Origin: Neorhizobium galegae bv. orientalis str. HAMBI 540
GTDB taxonomy: Bacteria; Pseudomonadota; Alphaproteobacteria; Rhizobiales; Rhizobiaceae
Length of the DNA stretch: 64,000 bases
Direction of reading: 5' to 3'
Assembly (NCBI RefSeq): GCF_000731315.1
Contig: NZ_HG938354.1
Location: 1,426,001 to 1,490,000, forward strand
Shown here: piece after piece, positions 45,606-54,499 of the stretch
Layout: the number at the start of each line of letters is the position of its first letter
Position numbering within the stretch: position 1 is the first letter of the stretch
The notes under the pieces: generated by a model
Database searches by the model: none
Seen by the model: only the letters and a program-made list of their open reading frames with translations
Told to the model about the DNA's origin: nothing
Position numbers and translations under genes: made by a program

Positions 45606-46427
45606 CTACTCCGTCTTTCCGGCGGAAAGCCCAAAAAACTCTTTTCTGTATCCCGCCGACAGCGGTCGGAGCTTTGTCAAATTCTTGAGAACTCGGACAG
45701 GCTGCCTGAGAACGTTTCTGTTCAAGAAATACATATGGATCAGACTGGGAGCCTTGCTGTGCGATCCCTTATGGGCGACACGATAAACTGCACCTCGGAA
45801 CGGTAGCGCGTTCAAGGGCGTACCGCGTTCGGTCAAAACCGATTCTATGCGGACATGGCTGCCAAGCATGTCCTTGACCCATTGGAGTGAAACGTCTTCC
45901 GCCTTGGATGGCAGTCCGTAGAGGTCAGAGCGGATGATCAGCGACGTTCCGCAATAGTGGTTGAACTGGTCGCGGCACAACAGAATGCTGCCGCCGTCGT
46001 CCCAGATATAGCCCTTGTCGATCGTCCAGCCGTTCTCGTTCTGGTGCCGGGCGGCGTATTCGGTAATTCGAGCGCTGACAAAATCGTCGTCGTCGACGAT
46101 CATGAAGAAGCGACAATCGCGGGCCGTGAGCATGCCCGCAAGGACGCGGCGGCCTTTGTCGGCGCGGAATGAATCGAGAAAATCCTCTTCCGTCGCATCG
46201 CCGCGCTCGTGGATGTCGTTCGGCGGAAAGTCCACCCATGCCACCGAAAACTTGTCCGGCAGGACCGGAAGATCGGCGCCCCTGTTGGCGACGATCACCC
46301 CCCGCCAGTCGGGACTGGTCTGGTTGGCGATGGACGCCACCGTCTGCGTCAGATTTCGCTTCAGGATGCTCCAGTCACGTGCGTTGTCCTGGTGCCTGAC
46401 GGGAATGATGAAGGTGATAACACTCAT
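45606..46427 (-). CDS. GT2-like glycosyltransferase of the second EPS block
   Basis: A 273-aa GT-A-fold protein. The N-terminus VITFIIPVRHQDNARDW and the metal site MIVDDDDFVSARI support a nucleotide-sugar-dependent transferase, with GTSLIIRSDLYG and HMYFLNRNVL further on. The TGGAGG ribosome site is 5 bases before the ATG. It is the last gene of a three-gene minus-strand unit with a pyruvyltransferase (31 bases upstream) and a flippase. The arrangement recalls the exoW-exoV-exoT neighbourhood of succinoglycan loci, though the sequence match to ExoW itself cannot be asserted. Confidence 0.8.
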   Translation of the reverse strand: MSVITFIIPVRHQDNARDWSILKRNLTQTVASIANQTSPDWRGVIVANRGADLPVLPDKFSVAWVDFPPNDIHERGDATEEDFLDSFRADKGRRVLAGMLTARDCRFFMIVDDDDFVSARITEYAARHQNENGWTIDKGYIWDDGGSILLCRDQFNHYCGTSLIIRSDLYGLPSKAEDVSLQWVKDMLGSHVRIESVLTERGTPLNALPFRGAVYRVAHKGSHSKAPSLIHMYFLNRNVLRQPVRVLKNLTKLRPLSAGYRKEFFGLSAGKTE

Positions 46428-46458
46428 GACAGCCTCCAGCCGTTGATCTCAGGCGCGA

Positions 46459-47457
46459 TCATGCCGCGACATCCGCCTGTTCTCTTGCCCATCTGATGCC
46501 GTCATCGAGCGAAGTCGCCTTATAGGAAAGATCGGTGCCTCCCGAAAAGGCATTCATGAAACGCCGGATTTTGCCGTAATTGTTGTCGAGCACCGCATGG
46601 CGGCGGCCGATGAGAAGCGAGCAGATATGCACATGCAGGCGGTCGGTCACGATGGCCCCGCCACGGGAAATCTGCCGTATGCCACGCTGGAAGCGGTTGT
46701 TGGCCGCGGCGTCCAGTTTACGCAGCCGCATTTCGGAAGGGGTGAAATGCAGCAGTGCCGAGGCTGCTCCGAGTGCTTTCGCAACCCGCACCTTCGACCG
46801 GCTCTCGGTAATCCAATCCTCCTTCGGGATGTCCGGATAGGCGGAAAAGTCGACGGTTCCGACCTGCTCCTTGTCCTGGCGGAGCATCGCAAGCACGGGA
46901 AATTCCGGCGCGGCGGGCTTTATGCTGCCGATGCAGAAGGCCATGTCCGGGCACAGATGGACCTGGCAATCAAAATTTTCCTTGGCGAACTGAAACGATT
47001 CCTCATCGCGCACCAGCAGCACGAAATTCCTGTGCTTGCCGATCGCGCGCTTGCTTTGCTCCAGCCGTTCCGGGGACTTGTAGTGAATCGATTGCGGAAA
47101 CTGGACGATCTGCCGGTCGGGAAACAGCTCCATCACGCGCTCCCGGAAATCCTGGTGAAACACCCAGATATCGCCAAAATTGCCGCCCCCATGGATGAAG
47201 ATCGGACCGTTCGGGGCTGAAGTTTTAAGTTCATCCGGTGAAAAATCGTCAGTCGTGCAGACGTAGGAAGGCCGCTTTGCGTGCCGCTGCTGCAAATAGG
47301 CCATTTCTCCCAGCCAGATCGCGGAATCTCCGCAGTTCCTGATGTCGGGAAAGTCCAGTATCGCTATCGGTTCATCAGGGCGGATGAACTCTTTAAGGCA
47401 ATCGTGGGTCCTGTCCTGAAGCTTGGTGATCAGTTCGGATTGCTGAACGGGTGACAT
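46459..47457 (-). CDS. exoV: Polysaccharide pyruvyltransferase, ExoV-like
   Basis: A 332-aa protein of the polysaccharide pyruvyl transferase family, which adds ketal-linked pyruvate from PEP to terminal sugars of EPS repeat units. Landmarks are FPDIRNCGDSAIWLGEM, the glycine-rich FIHGGGNFGDIW, IVQFPQSIHY, and the C-terminal IVTDRLHVHICSLLIGR with its conserved Arg and His. The length matches S. meliloti ExoV (about 316 aa). GAGAGG precedes the ATG by 4 bases. Pyruvyl groups would make the polymer acidic. It is 40 bases downstream of the flippase gene. Confidence 0.87.
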   Translation of the reverse strand: MSPVQQSELITKLQDRTHDCLKEFIRPDEPIAILDFPDIRNCGDSAIWLGEMAYLQQRHAKRPSYVCTTDDFSPDELKTSAPNGPIFIHGGGNFGDIWVFHQDFRERVMELFPDRQIVQFPQSIHYKSPERLEQSKRAIGKHRNFVLLVRDEESFQFAKENFDCQVHLCPDMAFCIGSIKPAAPEFPVLAMLRQDKEQVGTVDFSAYPDIPKEDWITESRSKVRVAKALGAASALLHFTPSEMRLRKLDAAANNRFQRGIRQISRGGAIVTDRLHVHICSLLIGRRHAVLDNNYGKIRRFMNAFSGGTDLSYKATSLDDGIRWAREQADVAA

Positions 47458-47497
47458 TATGCCTCTCTTTCAAAAGTTAGAACAACAAGTCCCGCGA

Positions 47498-48979
47498 TCA
47501 GGCGTGACTGACTTTGGACAACACCTTGGAAGCGATCTTTCTGACTTCAGTCTCCGGACCATTTGGACGATCCATAACCAGCCAGAGAAAGATGCTGGAG
47601 CCGCAATAAAGAACGCCTCCAAGGCAGATAAGGGCGGCAAGTTGTAGAACAAGTCCGGTATGCGTGGCCTCAACTCCCATGTAGCGGTCTGCGAGCGAGA
47701 CGCCGGCAGCCATGACCGCCGAACTGGCAAGCGCTCTGAAATTTGCCCATAGCTGGGCGGTGACCGAGACATTTATGAAGCGCTTGACGATCACCATGTT
47801 CACCAAAGCGCTGAAGAGGCCGGTGAGCACCCGACTGAAGATCAACCCCGGAAGCCCCCAGAACACCAGGCCGATCGTGATCACCGGAATCCGGACGAGA
47901 AGCATCTGCGCGTCGCGGATGAACAGGGTCCGGGTTTGCCCCAGCGCCATGCCGAGAGGCTGATTGAGGGATCCCAATGTCTGCAGCGCATAAACTGACG
48001 CCAGCGCCTGGATGATGAAAATCACCGGAAGCCATTTTTCACCAAGCACGAGCCTGACCAAGGGATCTGCGATGACAGCCATCCCTATGCCCGCGGGTAA
48101 CGCGACCGCCGTCAGCAACGCCTGCGTTCGCTGATAGGCTGCGGCGAGACGGGCAGGATCATGGCGGACATTGGCGAAGGCGGGATAGATGGTGGCGGTC
48201 AGAGGCGCCGTTGCTTCGCGCGTGGGCGTCATCGCCAGCTGCCCGCCAAGCGAATAATATCCGAGGGCCGAACCCGTCAGCAGCTTGCCGATCAGCAGGT
48301 AATCGAAACGCCAATTGAGGGTGTTGACGATCTGCCCGGCGGTAATCCAGATCGAGAACGAAAAGAACTCGCGCATATGGGAAAAGGTGACCCGGGGGCG
48401 GAACGGCAGGATAAAATAGGATGCCACAACGTTGGTGATCTGCATCACCAACGTGCCGACCACAAGCGCCCAATAGGTTTGATAAATGACGGCGATGGCG
48501 ACGGTCGCCACAAATCCGGCAATCTTCTGGGCAACATTGAGAACGAATTCCTGCCAGAAAATCAGCTCCCGCTGGAGCATGATCCGTCGCGGATTGGCGA
48601 ACCCGTTTATGAGGAGGCTAAGGCTCAGAACAAGAAGGACGCCGAAAAGGCGCGGCTCGTCGTAAATGAGGGAAGCCGGATAGGCGAACGCGGCGAATAA
48701 AACGCACAATATCAGACCGCGCGTTGCAGCCAGTGTCCATGCAGCGCTGAAATGAGATTCCCCGGGCGCCTCGTGGCGGATGAGCGCCTCGTTCAGGGAA
48801 AGCTCGGTTATCGTCGTCACGATGGCGAGCATCGTTGTCGCAAGCGCAACCAAGCCAAAGTCCGACGGCAAAAGATACCATGCCAGGACGATGGTGCTGA
48901 GGGTCGACAACCCGTTGACGATGACCCTCGAGAGCGAGACCCAGAGACTTCCCGTTACCAGGCGATCAGCAATGCTCAT
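47498..48979 (-). CDS. Wzx/ExoT-like polysaccharide flippase
   Basis: A 493-aa polytopic MOP-superfamily protein, the same length as S. meliloti ExoT. The N-terminus SLWVSLSRVIVNGLSTLSTI and YLLPSDFGLVALATTMLAIV follows the Wzx/PST pattern, and VNTLNWRFDYLLIGKLLTGS matches the equivalent segment in the other flippase of this window. It should export a lipid-linked repeat unit or oligomer. AGAGG lies 6 bases upstream of the ATG. It is the first gene of the second EPS block. Confidence 0.87.
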   Translation of the reverse strand: MSIADRLVTGSLWVSLSRVIVNGLSTLSTIVLAWYLLPSDFGLVALATTMLAIVTTITELSLNEALIRHEAPGESHFSAAWTLAATRGLILCVLFAAFAYPASLIYDEPRLFGVLLVLSLSLLINGFANPRRIMLQRELIFWQEFVLNVAQKIAGFVATVAIAVIYQTYWALVVGTLVMQITNVVASYFILPFRPRVTFSHMREFFSFSIWITAGQIVNTLNWRFDYLLIGKLLTGSALGYYSLGGQLAMTPTREATAPLTATIYPAFANVRHDPARLAAAYQRTQALLTAVALPAGIGMAVIADPLVRLVLGEKWLPVIFIIQALASVYALQTLGSLNQPLGMALGQTRTLFIRDAQMLLVRIPVITIGLVFWGLPGLIFSRVLTGLFSALVNMVIVKRFINVSVTAQLWANFRALASSAVMAAGVSLADRYMGVEATHTGLVLQLAALICLGGVLYCGSSIFLWLVMDRPNGPETEVRKIASKVLSKVSHA

Positions 48980-49441
48980 GGCCGACCTCTTCGCAACAAA
49001 TACCGATCGTACGTGAGCGACATCATTCCATAGCTACCCTTTTTCGTGGAGTTTCGGCCTCTTTTCAAGCCGCGAGAAGACTGCGCCGTCTTACCGCAAG
49101 CGCGGGTTTGGCGCGCATGATGCGTGAGATCTCCTTGCCGCATTCGAAGGGCGGGCTATCTGCTGGACACTTCGGTCATCGAGTTCTCCATGCAATTTTT
49201 CCCCTAGTCGTTTAGCGCGCATTCCCAGTGATTGAACGAGGCGATTGCCTCGTTCAACGGCGCGATCCGGGAGCCATGGCCGAGGCTGAGGACCGCTGAC
49301 GATCTAGTTGGCGGGAAATGATGTTGGTTTTGTGGTGCTCTTCGCAAGTGCGAAAGAACCTGCGCGCACGGCCGCCGTCCGGGGCGGCATCACCTGCGAT
49401 TTGCGCGCATCCGGGCTTTGATCCAAGCTCGGAATATATTG
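48980..49441. other. Non-coding spacer between the EPS trio and the ectoine operon
   Basis: No reading frame here has a motif or good start. It must contain the promoter of the flippase operon, reading leftwards. The only clear structure is the perfect inverted repeat at 49232-49257. Confidence 0.6.
49232..49257. repeat. Perfect inverted repeat, 11-bp arms
   Basis: TTGAACGAGGC and GCCTCGTTCAA flank a GATT loop. No T tract follows on either strand. It may be a second terminator element, a repeat-family remnant or a protein site about 250 bases upstream of the flippase gene. Confidence 0.5.
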
Positions 49442-49473
49442 GCTCCGCCGCTTTCATAACGAAGCGGCGGAGC
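49442..49473 (-). terminator. Terminator hairpin of the ehu-eut operon
   Basis: GCTCCGCCGCTT and AAGCGGCGGAGC are perfect 12-bp arms around an 8-base loop, 24 bases after the eutE stop on the minus strand. The stem is very stable but only a weak AT-rich stretch follows it. Confidence 0.6.
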
Positions 49474-49496
49474 AGAAAAGACAGTTTTCGATTACG

Positions 49497-50504
49497 TCAG
49501 CTGACGACGACGGCGATGACGACCACACAGTCGCCGGCCTTGACCAATCCCGGGAAATGCCGGGCGCATAGGATGCCGCCCATCTTCGCGCGGATTTCAC
49601 GGGGAGCTGCGCCGGTCCGTCCGGTTGGGTAGATGCGGGCCACAATGGCGCCTTCGCCAACCTCCTCTCCAAGATCGAAGACGGGCTCGATCAGTCCGTC
49701 TTCCTCGGCGAAGGAAAAGCAATTGCCGTCCGGCATGTCGAGCCAGGTCGTCGGCGTGACTTCCGCGCTGCCCGTGACGATGCCTGCATGGCGCAGCACG
49801 TTGATGACGCCGCGCTTGGCGATCCCCGCGCTTTTCGCCGTCGCGGTGCCGCCACCGCCGAGCTCCGTAGTGATAAAGACCTTGCCCATCTCCTCGGCGG
49901 CCGTGTCGTACATGCCGACCGCGTCGATCTCGAGCATCTTCATCGAATAGGGCGCCGAAAACGCCTTGACCAGCTCGAATGCGCGGCCTTCCTGATCCTT
50001 GTCGGGCAGGATATGGGCCGCACAGAAGGGCAGGAAATCGAGTGTCCTGCCACCGGAGTGAAAGTCGAGGACGACGTCGGCGCGGGGCAGCAGATCGCGC
50101 TGGAAGTAGTCGGCGATCTTCTGCGTTACCGTGCTGTCCGGGCGACCGGGAAAGCTGCGGTTCAGGTTGCCCTTGTCGATCGGCGACGTTCGCGTTCCGG
50201 CAAGGAATGCCGGGTAATTCATCGCCGGAACGATGATCACCGTGCCGCTGACATCCTCCGCCTTGAGGCTGCGGGCCAGATCGAAGAGCGCAATCGGCCC
50301 TTCGTATTCGTCGCCGTGATTGCCGCCGGTCAGGAGCGCCACAGGCCCCTTGCCGTTGCGGATAACCGTAAGCGGGATCATCACCGATCCCCAGGCGGAA
50401 TCGTCGCGGCTATAGGGCAGCCGCAGGAAACCGTGCTGCACGCCGTCGGCGTCGAAGTCCACCGTCGGGCTGATCGGCGACGGTCGCAAGGCGTTCTCGC
50501 TCAT
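49497..50504 (-). CDS. eutE: N-alpha-acetyl-L-2,4-diaminobutyrate deacetylase, EutE/DoeB
   Basis: A 335-aa protein of the succinylglutamate desuccinylase/aspartoacylase family. The zinc ligands are in GGNHGDEYEG (His, Glu) and VLDFHSGG (His), with the conserved NLNRSFPG substrate segment. In ectoine degradation this enzyme removes acetate from N-alpha-acetyl-diaminobutyrate, giving diaminobutyrate for the DoeD transaminase. Assignment to EutE rather than a generic deacylase rests on its place directly after the ectoine hydrolase gene (7-base gap) at the end of the ehuABCD-eutABCDE order. The stop codon lies in a 12-bp perfect palindrome (49495-49506). Confidence 0.9.
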   Translation of the reverse strand: MSENALRPSPISPTVDFDADGVQHGFLRLPYSRDDSAWGSVMIPLTVIRNGKGPVALLTGGNHGDEYEGPIALFDLARSLKAEDVSGTVIIVPAMNYPAFLAGTRTSPIDKGNLNRSFPGRPDSTVTQKIADYFQRDLLPRADVVLDFHSGGRTLDFLPFCAAHILPDKDQEGRAFELVKAFSAPYSMKMLEIDAVGMYDTAAEEMGKVFITTELGGGGTATAKSAGIAKRGVINVLRHAGIVTGSAEVTPTTWLDMPDGNCFSFAEEDGLIEPVFDLGEEVGEGAIVARIYPTGRTGAAPREIRAKMGGILCARHFPGLVKAGDCVVVIAVVVS

Positions 50505-50511
50505 CGCAGTC

Positions 50512-51693
50512 TCAATCCTTGACCATCAGCTTGCGCGGTACGTTGGCGAAGCATTCGACCCCGGTGTCGGTGATGAGGATGCTCTCGGTTGTCTCGAAAC
50601 CCATGTCCTCGAGCCAGAGGCCGGTCATGAAATGGAAGGTCATGCCAGGCTTCAGCTCGGTGCGGTCGCCTGGGCGCAGGCTCATGGTGCGCTCGCCCCA
50701 GTCCGGCGGATAGGATAGTCCGATCGGGTAGCCGGTGCGGTTGTCCTTGGCGATCCCGTATTTCTTGAGCACGGCGAAGAAGGCATTGGCGATATCCTCG
50801 CAGGTATTGCCGGGCTTGGCCACAGCAAGGCCTGCCTCCATGCCCTCCAGCGTCGCCTTTTCCGCGTCGAGGAAGGCTTGCGTCGGCTTGCCGAGGAAGA
50901 CCGTGCGCGACAGCGGCACGTGATAGCGGTTATAGCAGCCGGCGATCTCGAAGAAGGTGCCCTCGCCCCTCTTCATCGGCCGGTCGTCCCAGGTCAGGTG
51001 CGGCGCGGAGGCTTCGACACCTGACGGCAAGAGCGGCACGATCGCCGGATAGTCGCCACCGATGCCGTCGACGCCGCGGGTGCCGGCATCGTAGATTTCG
51101 GCGACCAGATCGCATTTGCGCATGCCGACCTCGATCTTGTCGAAGATACGGGCATGCATTGCCTCGACGATCCGCGCGGCGTTGCGCATATATTTGATCT
51201 CGGTTTCGCTTTTCACCGCACGCTGCCAGTTCACGAGCGCGGTCGCATCCGCGAAACGGGCGTTCGGCAGATGTTTTTGCAGCGAGGCGAAGGCAGCCGC
51301 CGAGAACCAGTAATTGTCCATCTCGACGCCGATCGTCAGCGTGCCGAAGCCGCGGTCCGTCAGAATACCGGAGAGATAATCCATCGGGTGGCGCTCAGTC
51401 GACTGCACGTAATGATCGGGATAGCCGACGATATTTTCCTGGCTGAGATAAGAAGTCAGCTTGGCACCGTTGGCGTCCTGGCCGCGGCCGAACCAGACCG
51501 GTTCGCCGGACGGCGGTACGATGACGGCCTGATGCACATAAAACGACCAGCCATCATAACCCGTCAGCCAGGCCATGTTGGACGGATCGCTGACGATCAG
51601 GAGGTCCACCCCCTTCGCCTCCATGGCATGCCGGGTCTTTTCCAGCCGCGCGGCATATTCCCCACGCGAGAATTTAAGATTGGGCTGGGTCAT
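50512..51693 (-). CDS. eutD: Ectoine hydrolase, EutD/DoeA (M24 creatinase-like fold)
   Basis: A 393-aa pita-bread-fold protein. The creatinase N-domain (RLEKTRHAMEAKGVDLLIVS, MAWLTGYDGWSFYVHQAV) precedes the M24 domain (IKYMRNAARIVEAMHARIF, GTFFEIAGCYNRYHVPLSRT, FHFMTGLWLEDMGFETTESI). DoeA-type enzymes open the ectoine ring to N-alpha-acetyl-diaminobutyrate. The usual metal ligands of M24 peptidases are only partly kept, as known for this subgroup. It lies between eutC and eutE in the conserved operon order. Confidence 0.92.
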   Translation of the reverse strand: MTQPNLKFSRGEYAARLEKTRHAMEAKGVDLLIVSDPSNMAWLTGYDGWSFYVHQAVIVPPSGEPVWFGRGQDANGAKLTSYLSQENIVGYPDHYVQSTERHPMDYLSGILTDRGFGTLTIGVEMDNYWFSAAAFASLQKHLPNARFADATALVNWQRAVKSETEIKYMRNAARIVEAMHARIFDKIEVGMRKCDLVAEIYDAGTRGVDGIGGDYPAIVPLLPSGVEASAPHLTWDDRPMKRGEGTFFEIAGCYNRYHVPLSRTVFLGKPTQAFLDAEKATLEGMEAGLAVAKPGNTCEDIANAFFAVLKKYGIAKDNRTGYPIGLSYPPDWGERTMSLRPGDRTELKPGMTFHFMTGLWLEDMGFETTESILITDTGVECFANVPRKLMVKD

Positions 51694-51726
51694 GTTTCTT
51701 CCCTTCTTATCCGGCGCAAGGCCAGC

Positions 51727-52719
51727 TCAGCTTTCGAATGCGGTGCCAGCGCCGGCGGCATCCGCCCGCGCGAAGGCGAGCGTGGCGATGGCAGTATCCT
51801 GGATGCCGGTCCCGGTGAGGTCGGCGAGTGTGATCTGTCCTGTGTTTTCGCGTCCGGGGCGGATGCCGGCGATGACTTGCCCAAGTTCGGAAAATTCGGC
51901 ATCCGGTGAAATGAGCCCGGCCTTGACGGCGTGATGCAGTTCCCCGAGCCGGCGCGTCTGTTTCAGGCTGTCGGCGACGTAGACATCGGCCTTGGCGATG
52001 GCTGCCGGGTCGATCTCGTTCTTGTGTTCGGCATCTGAACCCATGGCGGTCACATGCTGGCCGGGCTGGAGCCATTCCGCCTTCAGGATCGGGATTTCCG
52101 ATGGGGTCGTCGTCACAACGATATCGGCACCGGCGACGGCGATCTCAGGATCGACCTCGGCCCTTACTGTGATGCCGAGCCTGATCGTCAATTCGGCGGC
52201 AACGGTTTTGGCTTTCCCGAGGTCGCGCGCCCAGATGCGCGCCTCACGGATCGGCCGGACCAGCGCCAAAGCCTCCAGTTGCAACCGCGCCTGCATGCCT
52301 GCGCCAAAAATCGCCGCAACGGCCGAGTTCGGACGCGAAAGATGTTTTGCCGCAACCGCACCCGCCGCGGCCGTCCGGACATCGGTCAGGTAACCGTTGT
52401 CGAGCAACAGCGCCTGCACGAGACCCGTGCGGCTGGACAGCAGGACCATCATGCCGTTCGTGCTCGGCAGGCCGATCTTCGGATTGTCGAAGAAGCCGGG
52501 GCTGATCTTGATGGCGAAGCCTTCGATGCCCGGCACATAGGCCGTCTTTACATCCACCTCACCGCGATGTTCGGGAATATCGAGGCGCAGGATCGGCGGC
52601 ATGGCGACCGGCTTGGTGGCAAGCGCATGGAAAGCGTCCTCGACGCAGGCGACCGCTTCGCCGTCGAGCGGAACAAGCTTGCGCAGGTCCTTTTCGGCGA
52701 GAATGATTATCCGGCTCAT
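51727..52719 (-). CDS. eutC: Ornithine cyclodeaminase/mu-crystallin-family protein, EutC
   Basis: A 330-aa NAD(P)-binding protein: VAAIFGAGMQARLQLEALAL near residue 130 is the Rossmann motif, GYLTDVRTAAAGAVAAKHL precedes it, and VTTTPSEIPIL follows. The family includes ornithine cyclodeaminase, alanine dehydrogenase and ketimine reductases. EutA, EutB and EutC are associated with converting hydroxyectoine to ectoine; individual steps are less certain. Its start overlaps the eutB stop (ATGA-type 4-base overlap), showing tight coupling. Confidence 0.88.
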   Translation of the reverse strand: MSRIIILAEKDLRKLVPLDGEAVACVEDAFHALATKPVAMPPILRLDIPEHRGEVDVKTAYVPGIEGFAIKISPGFFDNPKIGLPSTNGMMVLLSSRTGLVQALLLDNGYLTDVRTAAAGAVAAKHLSRPNSAVAAIFGAGMQARLQLEALALVRPIREARIWARDLGKAKTVAAELTIRLGITVRAEVDPEIAVAGADIVVTTTPSEIPILKAEWLQPGQHVTAMGSDAEHKNEIDPAAIAKADVYVADSLKQTRRLGELHHAVKAGLISPDAEFSELGQVIAGIRPGRENTGQITLADLTGTGIQDTAIATLAFARADAAGAGTAFES

Positions 52720-53717
52720 GCGGCGTCCTTTCCATGGATGGCGTCACCGTTGATCACCTGCCGGTGCTGTTCCATGTCGATATTGCGGCCGGAAAGGATA
52801 GCGACGATGGCCCCAAGGCTCTTGACCTTTCCGGCAAGCAGCGCCCCGATGCCGACAGCGGCGGCGCCTTCCACCACCTCGCGCTCGACCGAATAGGCAT
52901 GTGCGATGCCGGCGGCAATTTCCGCTTCGGAGAGCAGGACGACATCGTCAAGAAGATCCCGGCACATCGCGAACGTCACGCGGTTGTCGAGTCCGATGCC
53001 ACCCCCGAGCGAATCCGCAAGGCTCGCCACTTCCTCGACCAGAACCGGCCTGCCCGCATCCAGGCTCGCCTTCATCGCCGCGCCGCGCTCCATCGTCAGG
53101 CCGATGACCCGCGCCCGCGGTCTCAGTCCCTTCACCGCGGCAGCGATGCCGGCGGCAAGCCCGCCTCCGGACAGCGGCACCAGAACGGTCCCGATCTCCG
53201 GCACCTGTTCGACGATTTCAAGACCGAGAGTACCCTGCCCCGCCACGATGGCCGGATGATCGAAAGGCGGCACCATGACCAGCCCCTCTTCTGCCACCAG
53301 CCTGTCCACCTCTTCCTGCGCTTCGTCCTGCGAACGTCCGATGATGCGCACGCGCGCACCGAGGCGGCGGATTTCCGCGACCTTGTTTTCCGGCACCAGC
53401 GACGACATGCAGATGGTTGCGACGGCACCTTCCGCTGACGCCGCAATGGCGAGCGCCCGCCCGTGATTGCCTGTGGAGGCCGCCACCACACCGCGCGCCC
53501 GCTCCTCGCGCGTCAGCGAAAGGATGGCGTTCGTCGCACCACGCAGCTTGAAGCTGCCGGTGGCCTGATGGTGTTCGAGCTTCAGATGGACCGGTACGCC
53601 CATCCGCTCGCTCAGAACGACCGATGCCACCATCGGCGTCCGGCACACGCGGCCATCGATGCGGATCGCGGCGGAAAGGATATCGTCAAGTTGAACCGGC
53701 AAGGTCTTCCCGCTCAT
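52716..53717 (-). CDS. eutB: PLP-dependent threonine/serine dehydratase-like protein, EutB
   Basis: A 333-aa fold II PLP enzyme. The Schiff-base lysine is in GSFKLRGA (near residue 57), the substrate loop is STGNHGRA and the phosphate-binding glycine loop is SGGGLAAGI. It resembles short threonine dehydratases without an ACT domain. In the ectoine operon EutB is proposed to eliminate the hydroxyl of hydroxyectoine or a derivative together with EutC and EutA. Four-base gap after eutA, overlap with eutC. Confidence 0.9.
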   Translation of the reverse strand: MSGKTLPVQLDDILSAAIRIDGRVCRTPMVASVVLSERMGVPVHLKLEHHQATGSFKLRGATNAILSLTREERARGVVAASTGNHGRALAIAASAEGAVATICMSSLVPENKVAEIRRLGARVRIIGRSQDEAQEEVDRLVAEEGLVMVPPFDHPAIVAGQGTLGLEIVEQVPEIGTVLVPLSGGGLAAGIAAAVKGLRPRARVIGLTMERGAAMKASLDAGRPVLVEEVASLADSLGGGIGLDNRVTFAMCRDLLDDVVLLSEAEIAAGIAHAYSVEREVVEGAAAVGIGALLAGKVKSLGAIVAILSGRNIDMEQHRQVINGDAIHGKDAA

Positions 53718-53721
53718 GGTC

Positions 53722-54498
53722 TCAGCCTTCCGGATAGGGCTTGGTCATCAGCGTGCCCAGTTCGGGACGCGATGCCGTTTCCCCGCAGAGCCGCAGGCAG
53801 GCCCAGCCGGTGGCGAGGTTGCTGCTGACGACAGGCCTGCCAGTCTCGGCTTCGATACGGGCGACGACCTGGGCGGCGCGCACCGCCGTACAGGAGATGA
53901 AAAGCGCCTGCGATTCCGGTGCGATTGCATCGCGGGCAAGCGAAACGATCTCATCCGGCGCAATGCGCGCCATTTCGCGGTCGTCGTCGAAACCCAGGCA
54001 GGTAAACCTGTCGATCGTGAAGCCGAGGCCGGCGAAATAATCGGCCATCGGCCGGCTCGTCTCCACGGCATAGGGCGTCAGGATCGAAATTCGGCTTGCA
54101 CCGATAGCCCGCAGGCCTTTTACGGCCGCAGCCGTCGGCGTCACCACGGGAACGCCCGGCTTGGCGGCGCGGATCGCCTCCTCGATACGGGCATCGCCGA
54201 TGACCACGGAGGCGGACGTGCAGGAATACATGACCGCATCCAGCGTCTCGCCCGGCAAGATCAACGAGGCGCCTTCAGTCAGCACCGGCTGCATCCTGAT
54301 GAGATTTTCAGGCGTCGTCGGATTGGCATAAGGGATGCGGTTGACATAGACGCCGATGCGATCGCTCGCGACCATGCGCTGGAAGTCGACCTCCGTCGTA
54401 TGGTCGGTGGCCAGGATCACCAGACCGATGCGTTTCTGAAGCGGGCGATCGTCCAGTCGCGGTTTCCGGCCGGCGAGGCTTATCTCAGCGCAAGTCAT
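53722..54498 (-). CDS. eutA: Asp/Glu racemase-superfamily protein, EutA (maleate isomerase-like)
   Basis: A 258-aa protein with the two catalytic cysteines expected in the Asp/Glu/hydantoin racemase-maleate isomerase fold: VMYSCTSASVVIG and LFISCTAVRAAQV. PVVTPTAAAVKGLRAIGA and SNLATGWACLRLCG are also family segments. EutA is linked to hydroxyectoine use in S. meliloti and Ruegeria; its exact reaction is not settled. I chose the ATG at 54498, one base after the ehuD stop, over the longer start at 54519. Confidence 0.9.
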   Translation of the reverse strand: MTCAEISLAGRKPRLDDRPLQKRIGLVILATDHTTEVDFQRMVASDRIGVYVNRIPYANPTTPENLIRMQPVLTEGASLILPGETLDAVMYSCTSASVVIGDARIEEAIRAAKPGVPVVTPTAAAVKGLRAIGASRISILTPYAVETSRPMADYFAGLGFTIDRFTCLGFDDDREMARIAPDEIVSLARDAIAPESQALFISCTAVRAAQVVARIEAETGRPVVSSNLATGWACLRLCGETASRPELGTLMTKPYPEG

Positions 54499-54499
54499 C

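Noticed and set aside
49254..49457. Minus-strand frame of 67 codons in the spacer beside the ectoine operon
   Set aside because: It overlaps the terminator hairpin, has no motif and no convincing start.
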